A stretch of 64,000 nt of DNA from Eustoma russellianum (GCA_036186865.1 AP025062.1:6745726-6809725); one strand, 5' to 3'. Counted from the first letter of the stretch, positions 44,938 through 56,912 are shown. Notes: generated from the sequence alone by a model not told the origin. Program-made: numbers and translations.

Positions 44938-45480
44938 TTAGTCGTATATATTCATACAACCAAGCTTGGACATTAAGTATTGAAATATACTAGTTGATAC
45001 TGGTTTTGTGAGAATGTCAGCTACTTGATCCTTGGTGGAGATGTGTACTAACCTGACATCACTTTCTTCTTTTTTTCTCTGATAAAATGTCTGTCAATTT
45101 CTACATGCTTAGATTTGTCGTGCTGAACTGGATTCTTCCCATACTTATTGCAGTGACAATGTCATAGTAGATTTGGATTGGTAGACTTGTCTTAATATGC
45201 AGATCTTCAAGTACTCTTCTGATCCGAATTCCCTCGCATATTCCTAATGCAAGGGACCTTAGCTCAGCTTCTGCGCTGCTTCTTGATACTACAGGTTGTT
45301 TCTTGCTTCGCCATGTAACTAAGTTTCCCCAAAGGAACGTCCCATGGCCTGTATTGACCTTATGTTAGTTTTTGATCCAGCCCAGTCTGCATCCGTGAAA
45401 ATTTTGATACTTTGATCTGCACTCTTCTTAAAGCTCAGTCCCTAACCAGGTGCATTCTTGAGGTACCTGAGAATGCTAAC
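44938..45480 (-). pseudogene. Copia H RNase H remnant
   Basis: Pieces such as FTDADWAGSKTN-type sequence (near 45390) and SRSSAEAELRSLALGICEGI (near 45230-45290) are readable in different minus-strand frames. The stop and frameshift density is high. The order and position next to the polypurine tract agree with RNase H. Confidence 0.65.
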
Positions 45481-45572
45481 TAATGATTGAGCATATATTG
45501 TGATACAAAACTAACAACATAATAGATATCCGGCCCGGTGTGTGAAAGATAGATTAATTTTCCGACTAGTGT

Positions 45573-46350
45573 CTAATAGCTCAGCTTATTTGTCGGTGTA
45601 GTATCCCATTGATCTCTTAGCTTATGTCCGGGCTCTACTGGTGTATTTGCAGGTCTGTATCCGAGCAGACCAGTCTCCTTTAGTAGGTCAAGTATGTACT
45701 TCCTTTGTGAGATAAACATTCCTACTTTATTCCTATCAATTTCCATTCCTAGGAAGTATATGAGCTTACCTAAGTCCTTCATTTCAAACTTCTTAGATAG
45801 GTGTGTTTTAATATCATAAATTCCTTGATTATCGTTCTCAGTCATTATAATGTCATCAACATACACTATTAGCATAGTCAGCCCCCCCTTAGGTGAAATT
45901 TTAGTAAATAGGGTGTGGTCAATATGGCTTTGACTGAATTTCAGGTCAGTAACTACTTTGGTAAAGGTCTTGAACTATGCGCGAGGTGATTGTTTCTGGC
46001 CATACAATGACTTCCTTAATTTACAAAGCTTATCCTTATTCGTTTCATTACTAAATCTTGGTGGTATATTCATATACACTTATTCTATTAAATCTCCATT
46101 TAGAAATGCATTCTTTACATCAAGTTGATAAAGATCTCAGTTCAAATTTACAGCTATAGAGAAGATGACTCTAATGGTGTTTAATTTAGCCACTGAAGCA
46201 AATGTTTCTAAATAATCTACTCCATATGTTTGTGTGAAACCTTTAGCAACTAACCTTGCCTTATACTTATTTACAGTTCCATCATTATTGTATTTAATGG
46301 TAAATACCCACATACATCCTACAGGTTTGTGTGTAGCTGAGCTGGGAGTT
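45573..46350 (-). pseudogene. Copia H reverse transcriptase remnant
   Basis: The 100-codon open end (45875-45573) begins MLIVYVDDIIMTENDNQGIY and contains KKFEMKDLGKLIYFLGMEID and SQRKYILDLLKETG, the standard copia sequence after the YVDD catalytic site. Upstream (46350-45880) the palm and finger motifs can be followed in broken frames, for example the equivalent of GCMWVFTIKYN and KARLVAKGFTQTYGV. Non-functional because of the breaks. Confidence 0.82.
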
Positions 46351-46406
46351 AGCTCTCAAGTTTGGCTATTTTCTAAGGCATTTATCTCTTCGTGTACTGC
46401 CTTTCT

Positions 46407-46652
46407 TCACTCAGGTCTGCTGAGTGTTTCTTCAATAGTACTGGGTATATAATTGTTCTTGAGTGAGCATATGAATGTCTTAAAATTGGGATTCAATTTA
46501 TTGTAAGATATATAGTCTTCAATGCGATATTTGGTACATACGGGATTATTAGTGCATTCTCTTATTCCCTTTCTTAGAGCTATTGGTCTGTCATCTGTTT
46601 GTGTCCTAAGATCACACTCAGTGTTTTCAGAGTTCTCCTCAATTTCAGTCAA
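46407..46652 (-). pseudogene. Copia H integrase C-terminal linker
   Basis: An 81-codon open piece with RKGIRECTNNPVCTKYRIED and YIPSTIEETLSRPE, homologous to the same region of copia D (RKGTREC ... YIPSSIEEAL). Confidence 0.75.
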
Positions 46653-46950
46653 AGGTACTTGTTCAGGTGTGGCAGGTTGGCTCTGGATCCTAGATCGTCC
46701 TGATCATTGGGAATGATAGGAGCAGTAGTACGTGAGGGGGAATCAATAGTGCCGACCTGAGGTGCCCAATAGCCGAGCTGTTGTGGGTAGCTCGGCTAAG
46801 CAATTGAGCTCGGCAGATTTGATACTAAAAAACTTGGTTCATATTCATTACTTCTTACTCCTTCTATTTCTCCTTCATGTTTATAAAATGCATCTTTTTC
46901 ATTAAATGTAATATCTAGAGTTACATACATTGTCTATTGGATGATCAGTA

Positions 46951-47560
46951 TCACTTATATCCTTTATGAGAATTAGAATATCCTAAGAAAATGCATTTGA
47001 CAGCTCTAGGGTCCAATTTGCTCCTAAGGCGGGGCTGAATGTGCACATAGCCCATACATCCAAAAAGTTTTAATGGTAGCTCTGACAATATCTGGGTATT
47101 TGGATAATGCATAAGTAGTATTTCTCTAGGAGTCTCAAAGGATAGGGTCCTGGATGGCATCCTATTTATTAGGTAAGTTGCTGTCAGCATAGCTTCACCA
47201 CAAAAATGTTTCAGTACATTCATAGCAAACATGATAGATCAGGTGACTTCAAGGAGGTGTCTATTTTTCCTTTCAGCTACTCCATTTTGTTAAGGGGTGT
47301 AAGTACACGAGGTTTGGTGATGAATACTACTTTCTATCATAAAGTTTTGAATTGCACTACTAAGTATCCTAACCTATTATCGATCCTTAGTGTCTTAATA
47401 GTGCAGCCGAACTGGGTTTTAACTAGTGCATCATATCTCTTAAATGTCAGTCCTACTGCACTTTTATTTTTTAACAAATAAATCCATGTTACTCTAGAAT
47501 GATCATTCACAAACGTTATAAACCATTTTGCCCAATTTAAATTAGCAATTCTAGATGGTC
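46951..47560 (-). pseudogene. Copia H integrase core remnant
   Basis: The open part 47232-46951 has HFCGEAMLTATYLINRMPSR and CIFLGYSNSHKGYK, the distal integrase core. Upstream to 47560 the VDDHSRVTW, SDNG and QQNGVAERK regions are present but split over frames, with several stops. It joins the GAG-pre-integrase piece at 47562. Confidence 0.8.
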
Positions 47561-47561
47561 C

Positions 47562-48217
47562 CTAGATATGTGAATGAACTAAGTTAAAAGGTGCAGAGGA
47601 CTTATATGGTTTAACTAGGTAACTTTGTTTTGTTTGTTTTGCTATTTGACAGGTTTCGCAAGAAATTTTTGCAAGATCAGTTAAGTAAAATAATTCTGGC
47701 ATAAATCTTTTTAGATATACAAAATTGGGATGTCCCAGTCTATTATGCCAAAGCAAAATATCCCCTATACAAGATGTTCTAAGGGGTATGTACTCTGATT
47801 CTTCGGCAGCTCAGCTGTGCTAATCAGGGCTTGAGTGTCTGACTCCAAAAGATATAGGCCAGCTATGTTTTTAGTATTGCCAATCATCCCCTTTGTTTTG
47901 TTTTCCTGAAAATAACATTCTGTGGATGAGAAGCATGCTATGCAATTACTATTTCTAGCAAATTTTCCTACTGATAGCAGGTTAAAACTTAGGCAAGGAA
48001 CATGCAAGACTTATTTTAGGATTATTTTATTTGAAATCACAGCTGAGCCAGTTCCTCTAACTTCTAGTGAAATTCCATTAGCAATTTTTACTTTTTTTTT
48101 TGGAATAGTAAACCAAGTATATGAATTTAGAAGGTTATCATTGTTGGTCATGTGATCAGTTGTCCCGGAGTCAACGATCAATAAACTGCTGGAACTTGGC
48201 TGTATAAAGCCAGCCAT
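47562..48217 (-). pseudogene. Copia H protease and GAG-pre-integrase
   Basis: 48217-48011 contains LLIVDSGTTDHMTNNDNLLN with the intact DSG protease site. 48007-47765 gives MHVPCLSFNLLSVGKFARNS. 47756-47562 gives LWHNRLGHPNFVYLKRFMPE and CETCQIAKQ, the HHCC zinc-binding part of integrase. Each piece ends in a stop or frame change. Confidence 0.85.
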
Positions 48218-48337
48218 GGTAGCCTGATGTGTATCAGCTCGGCTACTTTATCTGCTCAGTAGATCTATTAGAGTAGTAATCTGATCCTTGGTAGGGGCCT
48301 CGAGCTGAGCTGTACCAAGTTAGGGTGTGCTGCTGAC

Positions 48338-49245
48338 CTAATGAGCAGCACTATGTCCAGCAGGGAATGATTTTCTAATGTGGCCTCCAGGGTGCAGTGC
48401 TGGCGACTGTATGTCCTTCTTTCTTATAGTACTTGCACATTTTACCCTCAGTAGAGCAAAGTGTCGTTGAACAGCCAGCACGGAAGATTCTGCTGGTTGT
48501 TTAATATACAGGGCAGAGGACTCCAAGGTTGAAGATCCTCCCATCATAACCTTCTTCCGGCCTTCTTCATGTTTGATCTCAGCAAAGGCAGCCTTCAGGG
48601 TCGGCAGTGGTTTGGTGCTCAGAATCCGACTTCGTGCAATGTCGAATGCTGGGTTCAGTCCAGTTAGGAAGCGAAAGACCTGCTTCCTTTCAGTAATCTC
48701 CTTGTACAGTGCAGCATCAGTGACGCAGGACCACTGATGTGTGTAGAAAGAAATCGAGCTGCTGCCACACCTTGGTGAGTAATGTATAGTATTTGTGGAC
48801 ATCAATTTTGCCTTGTTTAAGCTCATGAAGATGAGCTTCAATTTCATATAGTTCTGAGATGTTATCCTGTTTTGAAAACATCTCATTGACTGCAGCCCAG
48901 ATTTCTGCTGCAGTAGAGTACATTATAAAGTCCTCAGAAATTTCTGGCTGCATAGAACGTATCAGCCAGGACATAATCATACTGTTTTCAGACTTCCACA
49001 ATCGGTAGGTTGCATCTGATGCAGATGGGACATGAACTGTCCCATATAGGTATTTTTTTGCCTTTTCCAGTTATGAGCATTTCTACCCCTCGAGACCATG
49101 TGAGGTAATTATCTCCGTTGAGTTTGTGACTGGTGATGACGATAGAGGAATCATCAGTAAGTTGAGGAACACGTACCACTCCTGATACTTGATCAGCGGT
49201 GGAGGTGGCCTCCGTAGATTCAGCAGGGCTTGAAGGGGTAGTCAT
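48338..49245 (-). pseudogene. Copia H gag remnant
   Basis: Starts MTTPSSPAESTEATSTADQV at 49245, with ITSHKLNGDNYLTWSRGVEM. A frameshift near 48995 leads into MIMSWLIRSMQPEISEDFIM and then LYEIEAHLHELKQGKIDVHK. Another shift near 48720 leads into FLTGLNPAFDIARSRILSTK. The zinc knuckle region is degenerate (CKYYKKEGHT, with the second cysteine changed to tyrosine). Related to copia G gag and less closely to copia D gag. Confidence 0.85.
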
Positions 49246-49321
49246 TTTGAATAAGTTTTAGAATATGTAGATAACAGAGTGTAGTTTGCAGATATTTTGA
49301 ATCATAGTTGCTCTGATACCA

Positions 49322-49788
49322 TATCGAGATTGAAGAAATTAAATTTCCATTCAAGTTAAAAATAGTGTACAGAGGTGTTTTTCTTTTATAGGGGTTAAAA
49401 ACTAATCTAATAGCTATTTTTACCACTTGTGCAGTGGTTACTATTTATCTACAGTAAACTATAACGGCTATAGTAACGTCTAGTTACCAATGCAACTCTG
49501 CTTTGTACAGTAAAAAATAACTAAGTTTACAGATTTCACTAAGTATGGCAGGTCCGCCTTTTGCTTCTTGTGCTTCACTTCGTCACCTCAGCCCATCACT
49601 TTTTCCTTTGTAATCTTTGGCCCTTCTCTGTTGTGCTTTACTGCAGCTTCCCTTTGGTTCAGCACGGTCATACATTAGCTTGTCTTTATTGTCTTTGTCT
49701 TCACTTGTTTGCCCAGATCAGATCTGCCGTCCTGAGGTGAGTTCAGCTCGGCAATTTAGCTCAGCTCGGCTGGGACTTAGTTTATACA
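49322..49788 (-). repeat. 5' LTR of copia H
   Basis: Ends TATCGAGATTG... and ...AGTTTATACA in plus orientation. The terminal TGTC of the other copy has become TATC. Followed by the GATGG duplication. Confidence 0.93.
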
Positions 49789-49793
49789 GATGG

Positions 49794-50200
49794 AGCAACT
49801 AATCCCGGAATCATGCCATGGTTTGCTACTTTTTGGGATGATTACTGTGCAACCTCAGGGTGATAGCTATTTTGGTTTATGTTTATGATATTACTAGCCC
49901 AAGTCTAGCAATGAGATATGATGGTTGTAGGCCACCTTTATTTTGAACAAGCTACGCTTGTTGGTGTCTCTATAACAGCTATTTTGTATTGGTTGGCTCT
50001 TAAGCTAGCTATTTATCTTCATTTCGGTTGCTTATGCTGGAACTACGTTGCTATTTTGGTGCAATATTTTATAAAGGTTGGCACTAGAATGTATAGCTAT
50101 TGGTGAGCTACCTGTAGCTTCAAGGTAATCTTATGTTTGCACGGAAGGACCAACTTTTGTAAAGTAAGTCATTTTGACTATCAATAAAAATTTAACTTAT
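49794..50200 (+). other. LINE 3' UTR and A-rich end, continued after copia H
   Basis: Joining across copia H restores continuous LINE-side sequence. The segment ends AATAAAAATTTAACTTATAA then AAAAATAATC, consistent with a LINE 3' end. Across the join a short open frame appears (IHEQYEEAID followed by GATNPGIMPW), which I cannot assign. Confidence 0.5.
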
Positions 50201-50738
50201 AAAAAATAATCTGGCTGACTAGACATGCAAGAAAACGATGACAATTCGTTTGGAAGATATGCCTCGTCTTAAAACACAAGTAGGTTGTCCCAATGGGAAA
50301 AACCCTTGATTGGATGCTTCTGATTGGATCCTCGTCATTGAAGAGAAGTGTGTTCCGTTCGCGTGCCATGGCAAATTTCTCTTTCACCTGCTTAAACATG
50401 CATTCATGAACCATGCTGCTTCTCACTTTGTGTGAATGGAGTTAGGAAAGCACCACTTTCAGTAGTACACTGAGGAGGAGATATTATTATTCACAATGCA
50501 GTCTTTGCGGAAGGGTAGTGGATTTTAATTCTTTCTCAGTCATTGTTTCTATAGTCATGGTAACTTTATTTGTATAAGCTGATCATGTTGTATAAACTCA
50601 ATTAGAGTCTGCAAAAAAAAAAAAAATTACATTCTGCAACATGCTTCACGTACATGCTTAAATGTTGTTGTGTACGCTTGAGGATGGTTAATAAATTTTC
50701 TTTATTAACTTGCCTTTAGTTTCACATACCAATGTAGT
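50201..50738. other. Stretch without a recognisable gene
   Basis: Contains an A-run (about 50613-50626) that may mark another retroposon tail. A minus-strand frame of 81 codons (50426-50181) has coding-like composition but no recognisable family. Confidence 0.4.
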
Positions 50739-51647
50739 TGTTAGAAAAGACGGGTCAATATGACATCAAACATGGAATATAACAGTTTGACAAATTCGTC
50801 CAAGAAACACCATTGTTATGTTAGGGAACACAAAATGAATCTGTAACAAAGGGTTCTAGGAAATAATGTATTTCATTAAGAATTTGATATAGAATCAATA
50901 GAGAGAACAACAAGAACAACAAATAAAAATAGCCGAGATGTGACGGAATGTCACTGTCCTTAAAGCAATTTTGCCTATATCGTTGATCATGATATACTTC
51001 TTAGCAAATGCTTTCCAGGATATAACGGCTTACTTTCTTTCTATTGCTCTTAGAGAGAAAGTATTGAAATTGTTTATAGAAGTGAATGATAGTGGAGGAT
51101 TGAAGAAGATGAATGTTGCAGAAATTTTCACAAGTTTGAAAAAGTTTTCCAAGTATATGTTGAAGATAGCAAAGCCTACTACTTATAGGCTTTGAGTTTA
51201 CAAAACTAATGTTTAAAATGACTATTTCCTGCAGAAATTCACCCCCTAGGATGACCCATGGTCGTTCAATATGAAAGGAGACATCATTTGGTGCAGGAGT
51301 TGCATCTTTTATGAACAATCGCAACACTTCAGGCGCTTTATGTAGGAGTTCGAAGTGTTCTGAAAGCTTGCTGGAACACTTCGAACGCCTACATCAGGAG
51401 CTTCATGTCACTTCGAACGCCTATATTAGACGCTTCATGTCACTTCAAACGCCTATACAAGGTGTTCGAAAGTGTTCTGGAAACTTTCTTCAACACATAA
51501 ATCGCCTCATGTGTTTGGAATGCTCCCATTTCCTTCCATTGTTCATAAAACACTTCAAACTTCACTCAATCTCCTATCAATAGGTCACATAACATTATAC
51601 AAGGTTGGATCAAAAGATTTAAAGTAATTTTAAGTACTTTTCCAGCA
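50739..51647 (-). repeat. LTR of element I (left copy)
   Basis: Includes a long inverted repeat at 51342-51392 (19-bp arms, one mismatch, 13-bp loop) around GTTCGAAGTGTTC / GAACACTTCGAAC, followed by further CACTTC-AACGCCTA repeats. Confidence 0.93.
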
Positions 51648-54600
51648 ATTCCCCATATGATCCAAGCTTGTATAGTCACAAACGAACGAACATAAACCAA
51701 CCTTTCAACTATCAAAAGAAGATAATGACACATAATGGAACATTAACAAACGTCTTGAACTGGCTGTAGTACAATTTGTAGTTTTATAAACGGAAATATG
51801 GTGACAACCGTCTTGAACTACATATTTCACTACTGTTTATATGAACACACAAATGACATATCATTATCTAACTTTTTACAAGTTTGCGGTGTGGTGCATT
51901 AAAGACCCTGCACCCTATCCCAGGATTCATAAATGCTCTATAGAGTTTTCCAGGCTCTTATAGGAAGCGACATCACTTCCACACTTATATAGGTGATATT
52001 CATCAAGTGTATACTGCAACACACCACCATCTTTGATGGCTATAAATTGTCCATTAAGAGATTTACATGTCACCCTCAAACATGCAGTGAGTACTATCCT
52101 CAAACATCAACATAGGAAGGGACTCGTATGATAGTACTTAACAGAACTCTTGTATGACGTGTTTTTACCACATTGAACTCCATTCGTAAGATCTCTACTA
52201 ATAGTAAGTTGGGTTCCTATCATAGAGAGTTCACATCAGACGAAATTAATCTCATTCCTCTCGATGTTACGTTGGGTCTCTCTCATATACCTTGCACTGG
52301 CTATGTTTTACCCAAAGAAGCTCATGATAGTGCACAATCTCATGAGAAATCCTTTCAGTGATTTTCTTCAACAAATCACTCAACATAACAGGATGATTTT
52401 TCAACAAGTAAATCATCAAACTTAGATGATTTACCACCAAGAAAATCATCAAACTTAGGATGATTTTTGTCAAGAAAATCATCAAACTTAGGATGATTTT
52501 TATCAAGAAAATCATCAAACTTAGGATGATTTTATCAAGCAAATCATAAAACTTGTTCCTACAAACTGACTCTTACAAGCATGATCAATAGTATCTTGAA
52601 CAACTTTATCCAAGAGTCAGTTTTATCAACAACAAATAGCCAAGCATGATGAACTCATCATAACATCATACCAATTAACTGCATTCAAATGCTTGCAACT
52701 ATTCTTCGATCATCACAATTCATTATCATCATCAATTTTCAATAAAAGCATCAAGCAAGCTTAACAAACTTACAAACACGCAACCTTTTTGATTACCAAA
52801 CCTAATGAATATTATCATGGTGTGTCATAAACAACAAGCAAGCCTATCACCCTTATAGACTTCTTTCTTTTTGAAAATACCCTTATAGACTTGGAACATT
52901 AGTCATCAAACAATTAGAACAACACAGTGACATTAATTTGGCGTTTAAACGACACATAAGTTATTTACATGCTCAACATTCACATGTTCTAATAACTTTA
53001 TTTTTAAATGAAATTACTAAAAGGCTAAACCCCTACATTTCATCTCAATCTATATTAATCACAAAACATATTTTTATTCATCATCATCAATTACTTCAAT
53101 ATTCATCATTGACTCATCACAAATTAACAGACAACTAGCTATAGTATAGATTAATTCAAAAAGCTTCCAACAATGACCATAGACCAAACTCTCTATGTCA
53201 CTTTGGAATAAACTCCAAAAATCTTCTTATGAACTAAAATCCATAAGGAACTAGCACTTTTGATCTTTCAATCATACTATAGTTTCAACAGTCATTCATC
53301 AACCCTGCATTTAGTTTAGTCCTTTTTCCATGCTTCACTGAATGTAAGACTAACACTTTCTTAAACATGGTTTTTTAAATGCTGACAGCTAAAACTAGAA
53401 ATCCAACACCCATAATTTCAAAGTTTTTACATAGCATAATAACATTTTATCGGAGAACAAACACCTTGAATAAGAAACTTCATGTATAATTAAGCAACAT
53501 CATTAGGCCATGAACATAACGAAACTTAGTTATTCCATTTTCAACATGGAGTTCTAGCACCAACAAACCATTAAACTTTATCTCTTAGTACTTCACTTAC
53601 CACAGAACGGTTACAAATGTCTAAGACTAGAAAACTTGATTTCCATAAGTTTATCTTCATAATATAAACAACTAGTCTCGGCAACCCATTTTCAACAAGA
53701 AACTTTATTCATAAAGAATGAAAGCAATCTATCTAATATTTCCCTCTTAGATTTCTTATTCTTTATTATATACAAGCAACATGCTTCAGATTTCAACTTC
53801 TAGGCCAATTTCTCTTTTCATGAAACTCTAAGTTGAAATGCAAACCATATTACACACATTAAAACATGTATTTAACACCATATTTAAATAGGATTAAAAA
53901 ATGCGACTATTTCTTCACAAATCATACAAAACATATTTCTCATGTTCTTAGTATTTTCCTTCATTTTCTCAATAGATTAGCAAGACTCATGTTCTTGTCT
54001 CTTACCATGCATAACACATGAAACGATTTCATATAAACTAGATGCAATTAAGACTCATAAATCACATATGCAGCATGGATCAAACATTAAAACCCTTGTT
54101 TGATAGCAACTCAGAAATCATTCTTACATGTGTAAGAATATCACACATATTGCCAAAACCAATTTTTATAGACAAAGTTAACTTTAAGTGCACCTTCTAC
54201 TATCCAAAGTATTAGATTTCTAGTGCATCATTAAAGAAACTAAGCTACCTCTCTACTGGTTGCAATAAACTTGATAGACATAATCTATCATTCTTTTTGA
54301 GGAACTAACAACAAGATTACCTCATAGAAGACCGTTGTGATCTCCTTATCCTCTATCATCTTGATATTCCAAGAAACTTCTCTTCACCTGTCACCAACGA
54401 TCATGTTGGTAATTCTCTTTTTTCTTTGTATCTTTGAGCTTTCTTTGGTTGACACCAAATAAACTCTATTCTTGTAATTCTTGTTTCCATGTGTATGCTG
54501 CTATCTCCACCTTGTTAGCCTTCATCTTCCATCATAGTATAGGAGTTGCCTGTCCATGTTCTCTTATGGAGTTTCTTCAGTTGACGTCGAGCATGAAGAC

Positions 54601-54858
54601 AACTGAATGGCATCCGCCCCCACAGGCCGAAAGAAATTGAACTGATATCACATTCGTCCTATTATGACAATAATGATTTTCTGAGATATTTTCATCATTG
54701 ATTCAATCCCCACACTTTGCTGGAAATGAGATTGAAGGATGACAAAGAAACAACATAAACTTCTTGGTAAAACTTGTTTCTATGTGTGGATCAAACTTGA
54801 ACATATTGGAATCCAAGAACTGTTTGGGAACCATATCAACTAGAAATTGCTTTAAGAT
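51648..54858. other. Interior of element I, no recognisable genes
   Basis: A-rich non-coding sequence of about 3.2 kb. It holds a tandem hairpin repeat at 52389-52555 and otherwise no long frame with a known motif on either strand. Confidence 0.6.
52389..52555 (+). repeat. 33-bp tandem repeat with internal palindromes, about 4.5 copies
   Basis: The unit is close to AATCATCAAACTTAGGATGA plus TTTTTRTCAAGAA. Each unit contains AAATCATC and GATGATTT, so single-stranded copies can pair as hairpins or with neighbours. Confidence 0.9.
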
Positions 54859-55766
54859 TGTTGGAAAAATATGGGTCGATATGGTATCAAACATGGAATA
54901 TAACAGTTCGATAAATTCGTCCAAAAACACCATTGTTATGTTAGAGAACACAAAATGAATCTGTAACAAAGGGTTCTAGGAAATGATATATTTCATTGAG
55001 AATTTGATATAGAATCAATAGAAAGAACAACAAGAACAACAAATCAGAATAGTCGAGACATGACGGAATGTCACTGTCCTTAAAGAAATTTTGCCTATAC
55101 CATTGAGCAAGGTATACTTCTTAGCAAATGCTTCCCAGGATATAACAACTTACTTTCTTTCTATTGCTCTTAGAGAGAAAGTATTGAACTTGTTTATAGA
55201 AGTGAATGATAGTGGAGGATTGAAGAAGATGAAGTGCCGCAAAAATTTTCACAAGTTCGAAGAAGTTTTCCAAGTATATATTGAAGATAACAAAGACTAC
55301 TATTTATAGGCTTTGAGTTTACAAAATTAATGTTTAAAATGACTCTTTTCTGCAGAAATTCACCCCATAGGATGATCCATGACCGTTCAATATGAAAGGA
55401 GACATCATTTGGTGCAGGAGTTGCATCTTTTATGAACAATCGCAACACTTCAGGCGCCTTATGTAGGCGTTCGAAGTGTTCTGAAAGCTTGCTGGAACAC
55501 TTCGAACGCCTACATCTGGAGCTTCATGTCACTTCAAATGCCTACATAGGCGCTTCATATCACTTCGAACGCCTATACAATGTGTTCGAAGTGTCCTGGA
55601 GACTTTCTTCAACACATAAAGCGCCTCATGTGTTTGTAATGCTCACATTTCCTTCCATTGTTCACAAAACACTCCAAACCTCACCCAGTCTCCTATCACT
55701 AGGTCACATAATATTATAAAAGGTTGGATCACAAGATTTAAAGTACTTTTAAATACTTTTCCAACA
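54859..55766 (-). repeat. LTR of element I (right copy)
   Basis: Here the inverted repeat (55463-55513) is perfect over 19 bp. It has a TATA box at 55300-55309 (minus). About 94-95 percent similar to the left copy by eye. Confidence 0.93.
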
Positions 55767-55841
55767 GTAGTATCTACGTGGACATATTTATTTCGATCTA
55801 TAAGTATAGCATCATTACTTGAGTCTGATCACTACGGGAGC

Positions 55842-55859
55842 GGGGGGGGGGGGGGGGGG
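55842..55859 (+). repeat. Run of 18 G
   Basis: An uninterrupted guanine homopolymer. Its length may be imprecise for technical reasons. Confidence 0.9.
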
Positions 55860-56264
55860 TGTCTATACAAGTATGGTGCATTGAAAAGCTTGAGATGGGG
55901 ATTTCCTAGAGGACATGAGTGCTGTAACTTAAGCTTAATGTTAGAGGAATATGTCTTTAATTTTCATACAACAATGATAAAAAAAATATTTAACTCCTAA
56001 AAAACTGAATGTACATTATATGACATTATTTTATGCAGCTGTTTACTATGAACTTCTTTCACCATGACAAACAAAATCTCCATATTTTCTAACTATGATG
56101 CGCATCGACGGCGTCCATAAGCTATCATATGTAAATGGCAAGGGTTGACAGCCTTATAATAAAAAAAAAAAACATTGTATTACAAGAATGACTGATGACA
56201 TATGGACGCAATAAGATCTGATATGGGATATCTATTTGTGTTCAATAATAATCCTGCAACAAGC
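55860..56264. other. Stretch without a recognisable gene
   Basis: AT-rich intergenic sequence downstream of the cysteine-rich gene, with an A-run at about 56160-56172. Nothing else seen. Confidence 0.4.
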
Positions 56265-56278
56265 TTTGATTCTCAAAC

Positions 56279-56342
56279 AACAACAGCAACACCATCATTA
56301 CCCTATTACCTTAGAGGCTCTCGCCTATGCCGGGTATGAAGG
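56279..56342 (-). mobile_element. 64-bp 5'-truncated SINE insertion with 14-bp TSD
   Basis: TTTGATTCTCAAAC occurs at 56265-56278 and 56343-56356. The 64 bp between are the 3' end of the Au-like family seen at 57748-58067 (minus-strand GGCGAGAGCCTCTAAGG, then GTTGTTGCTGTT-type tail). Confidence 0.85.
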
Positions 56343-56912
56343 TTTGATTCTCAAACCAAGTGGCAAAATCTATGAAAAGAACGTACAATTATTTCTCTAA
56401 CTAACATGCACTGATCTAGACTTGGGAGTTCCTAAGTCCTACTCTCCTATATTTTCCTCTCTGCTCAAACTTTATGAGTAAACATATGGCTCAAAGATGG
56501 CTTACCTTGATTAGGTACTACTAGAAAGGAACCACGCAACTGCTACAAGAGAACGCTAAACGCAGCTGGAATACATTTGTATTTTACTGGCTATAGCTAT
56601 ATAGGAGAAGCTTCCCACAGCCATGAAAGCTAAGCTGTAGGTTTGGGTTGTTCCAACTTTTCAACTAGCTACTGAGGAAGATTGACTCGCAGAAACGGTC
56701 TCTTCTAGGTCAAAAGGGCAATGCAACTGGACCCAGTATGCTGCACTCGTAAAGGCTTTATTTCATGGGCTGAACTCCTTTGAACTGCAAGCTTTAGAAT
56801 TGTTAGGACAGCTTTGTTCCTTCCTTCCAAGAGGGCTATAGAATAGCCAGTTTCAAAATGCATCTCTTTGCTTTGACCTCTTGGTATCTTAATAGGAGGA
56901 GCATCATAAGGA

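Larger units (their letters stand above)
44456..49788 (-). mobile_element. Copia element H, complete structure, TSD GATGG
   Basis: LTRs of 469 and 467 bp (44456-44924 and 49322-49788) with GATGG at 44451-44455 and 49789-49793. Total length is 5,333 bp. On the minus strand the order is LTR, primer-binding site TGGTATCAGAGC (49321-49310), gag, protease, integrase, reverse transcriptase, RNase H, polypurine tract AAGCTTGAGGGAGAG (44938-44925), LTR. All coding regions are recognisable and all are broken by stops or frameshifts. It sits inside the 3' part of a LINE. Confidence 0.95.
50739..55766 (-). mobile_element. Element I: non-coding LTR retrotransposon (LARD-like), TSD GTAGT
   Basis: LTRs of 909 and 908 bp (50739-51647 and 54859-55766), ends TGTTRGAAAA...TTTTCCARCA, bounded by GTAGT at 50734-50738 and 55767-55771. 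Minus orientation is inferred from the TATA box TATAAATAG in the LTR (minus, 55300-55309) and from a candidate polypurine tract (ATATGGGGAAT, minus, 51658-51648). The 3.2-kb interior shows no gag or pol motif. I could not recognise the primer-binding site. It must depend on another element for its proteins. Confidence 0.9.

Noticed and set aside
50181..50426. 81-codon minus-strand frame with coding-like composition
   Set aside because: No recognised motif, no splice context and no neighbours to support it; noted only in the gap description.
52389..52555. Regular 33-bp repeats resembling a CRISPR array
   Set aside because: The units are contiguous with no unique spacers, and the host is a plant; this is a simple tandem repeat.
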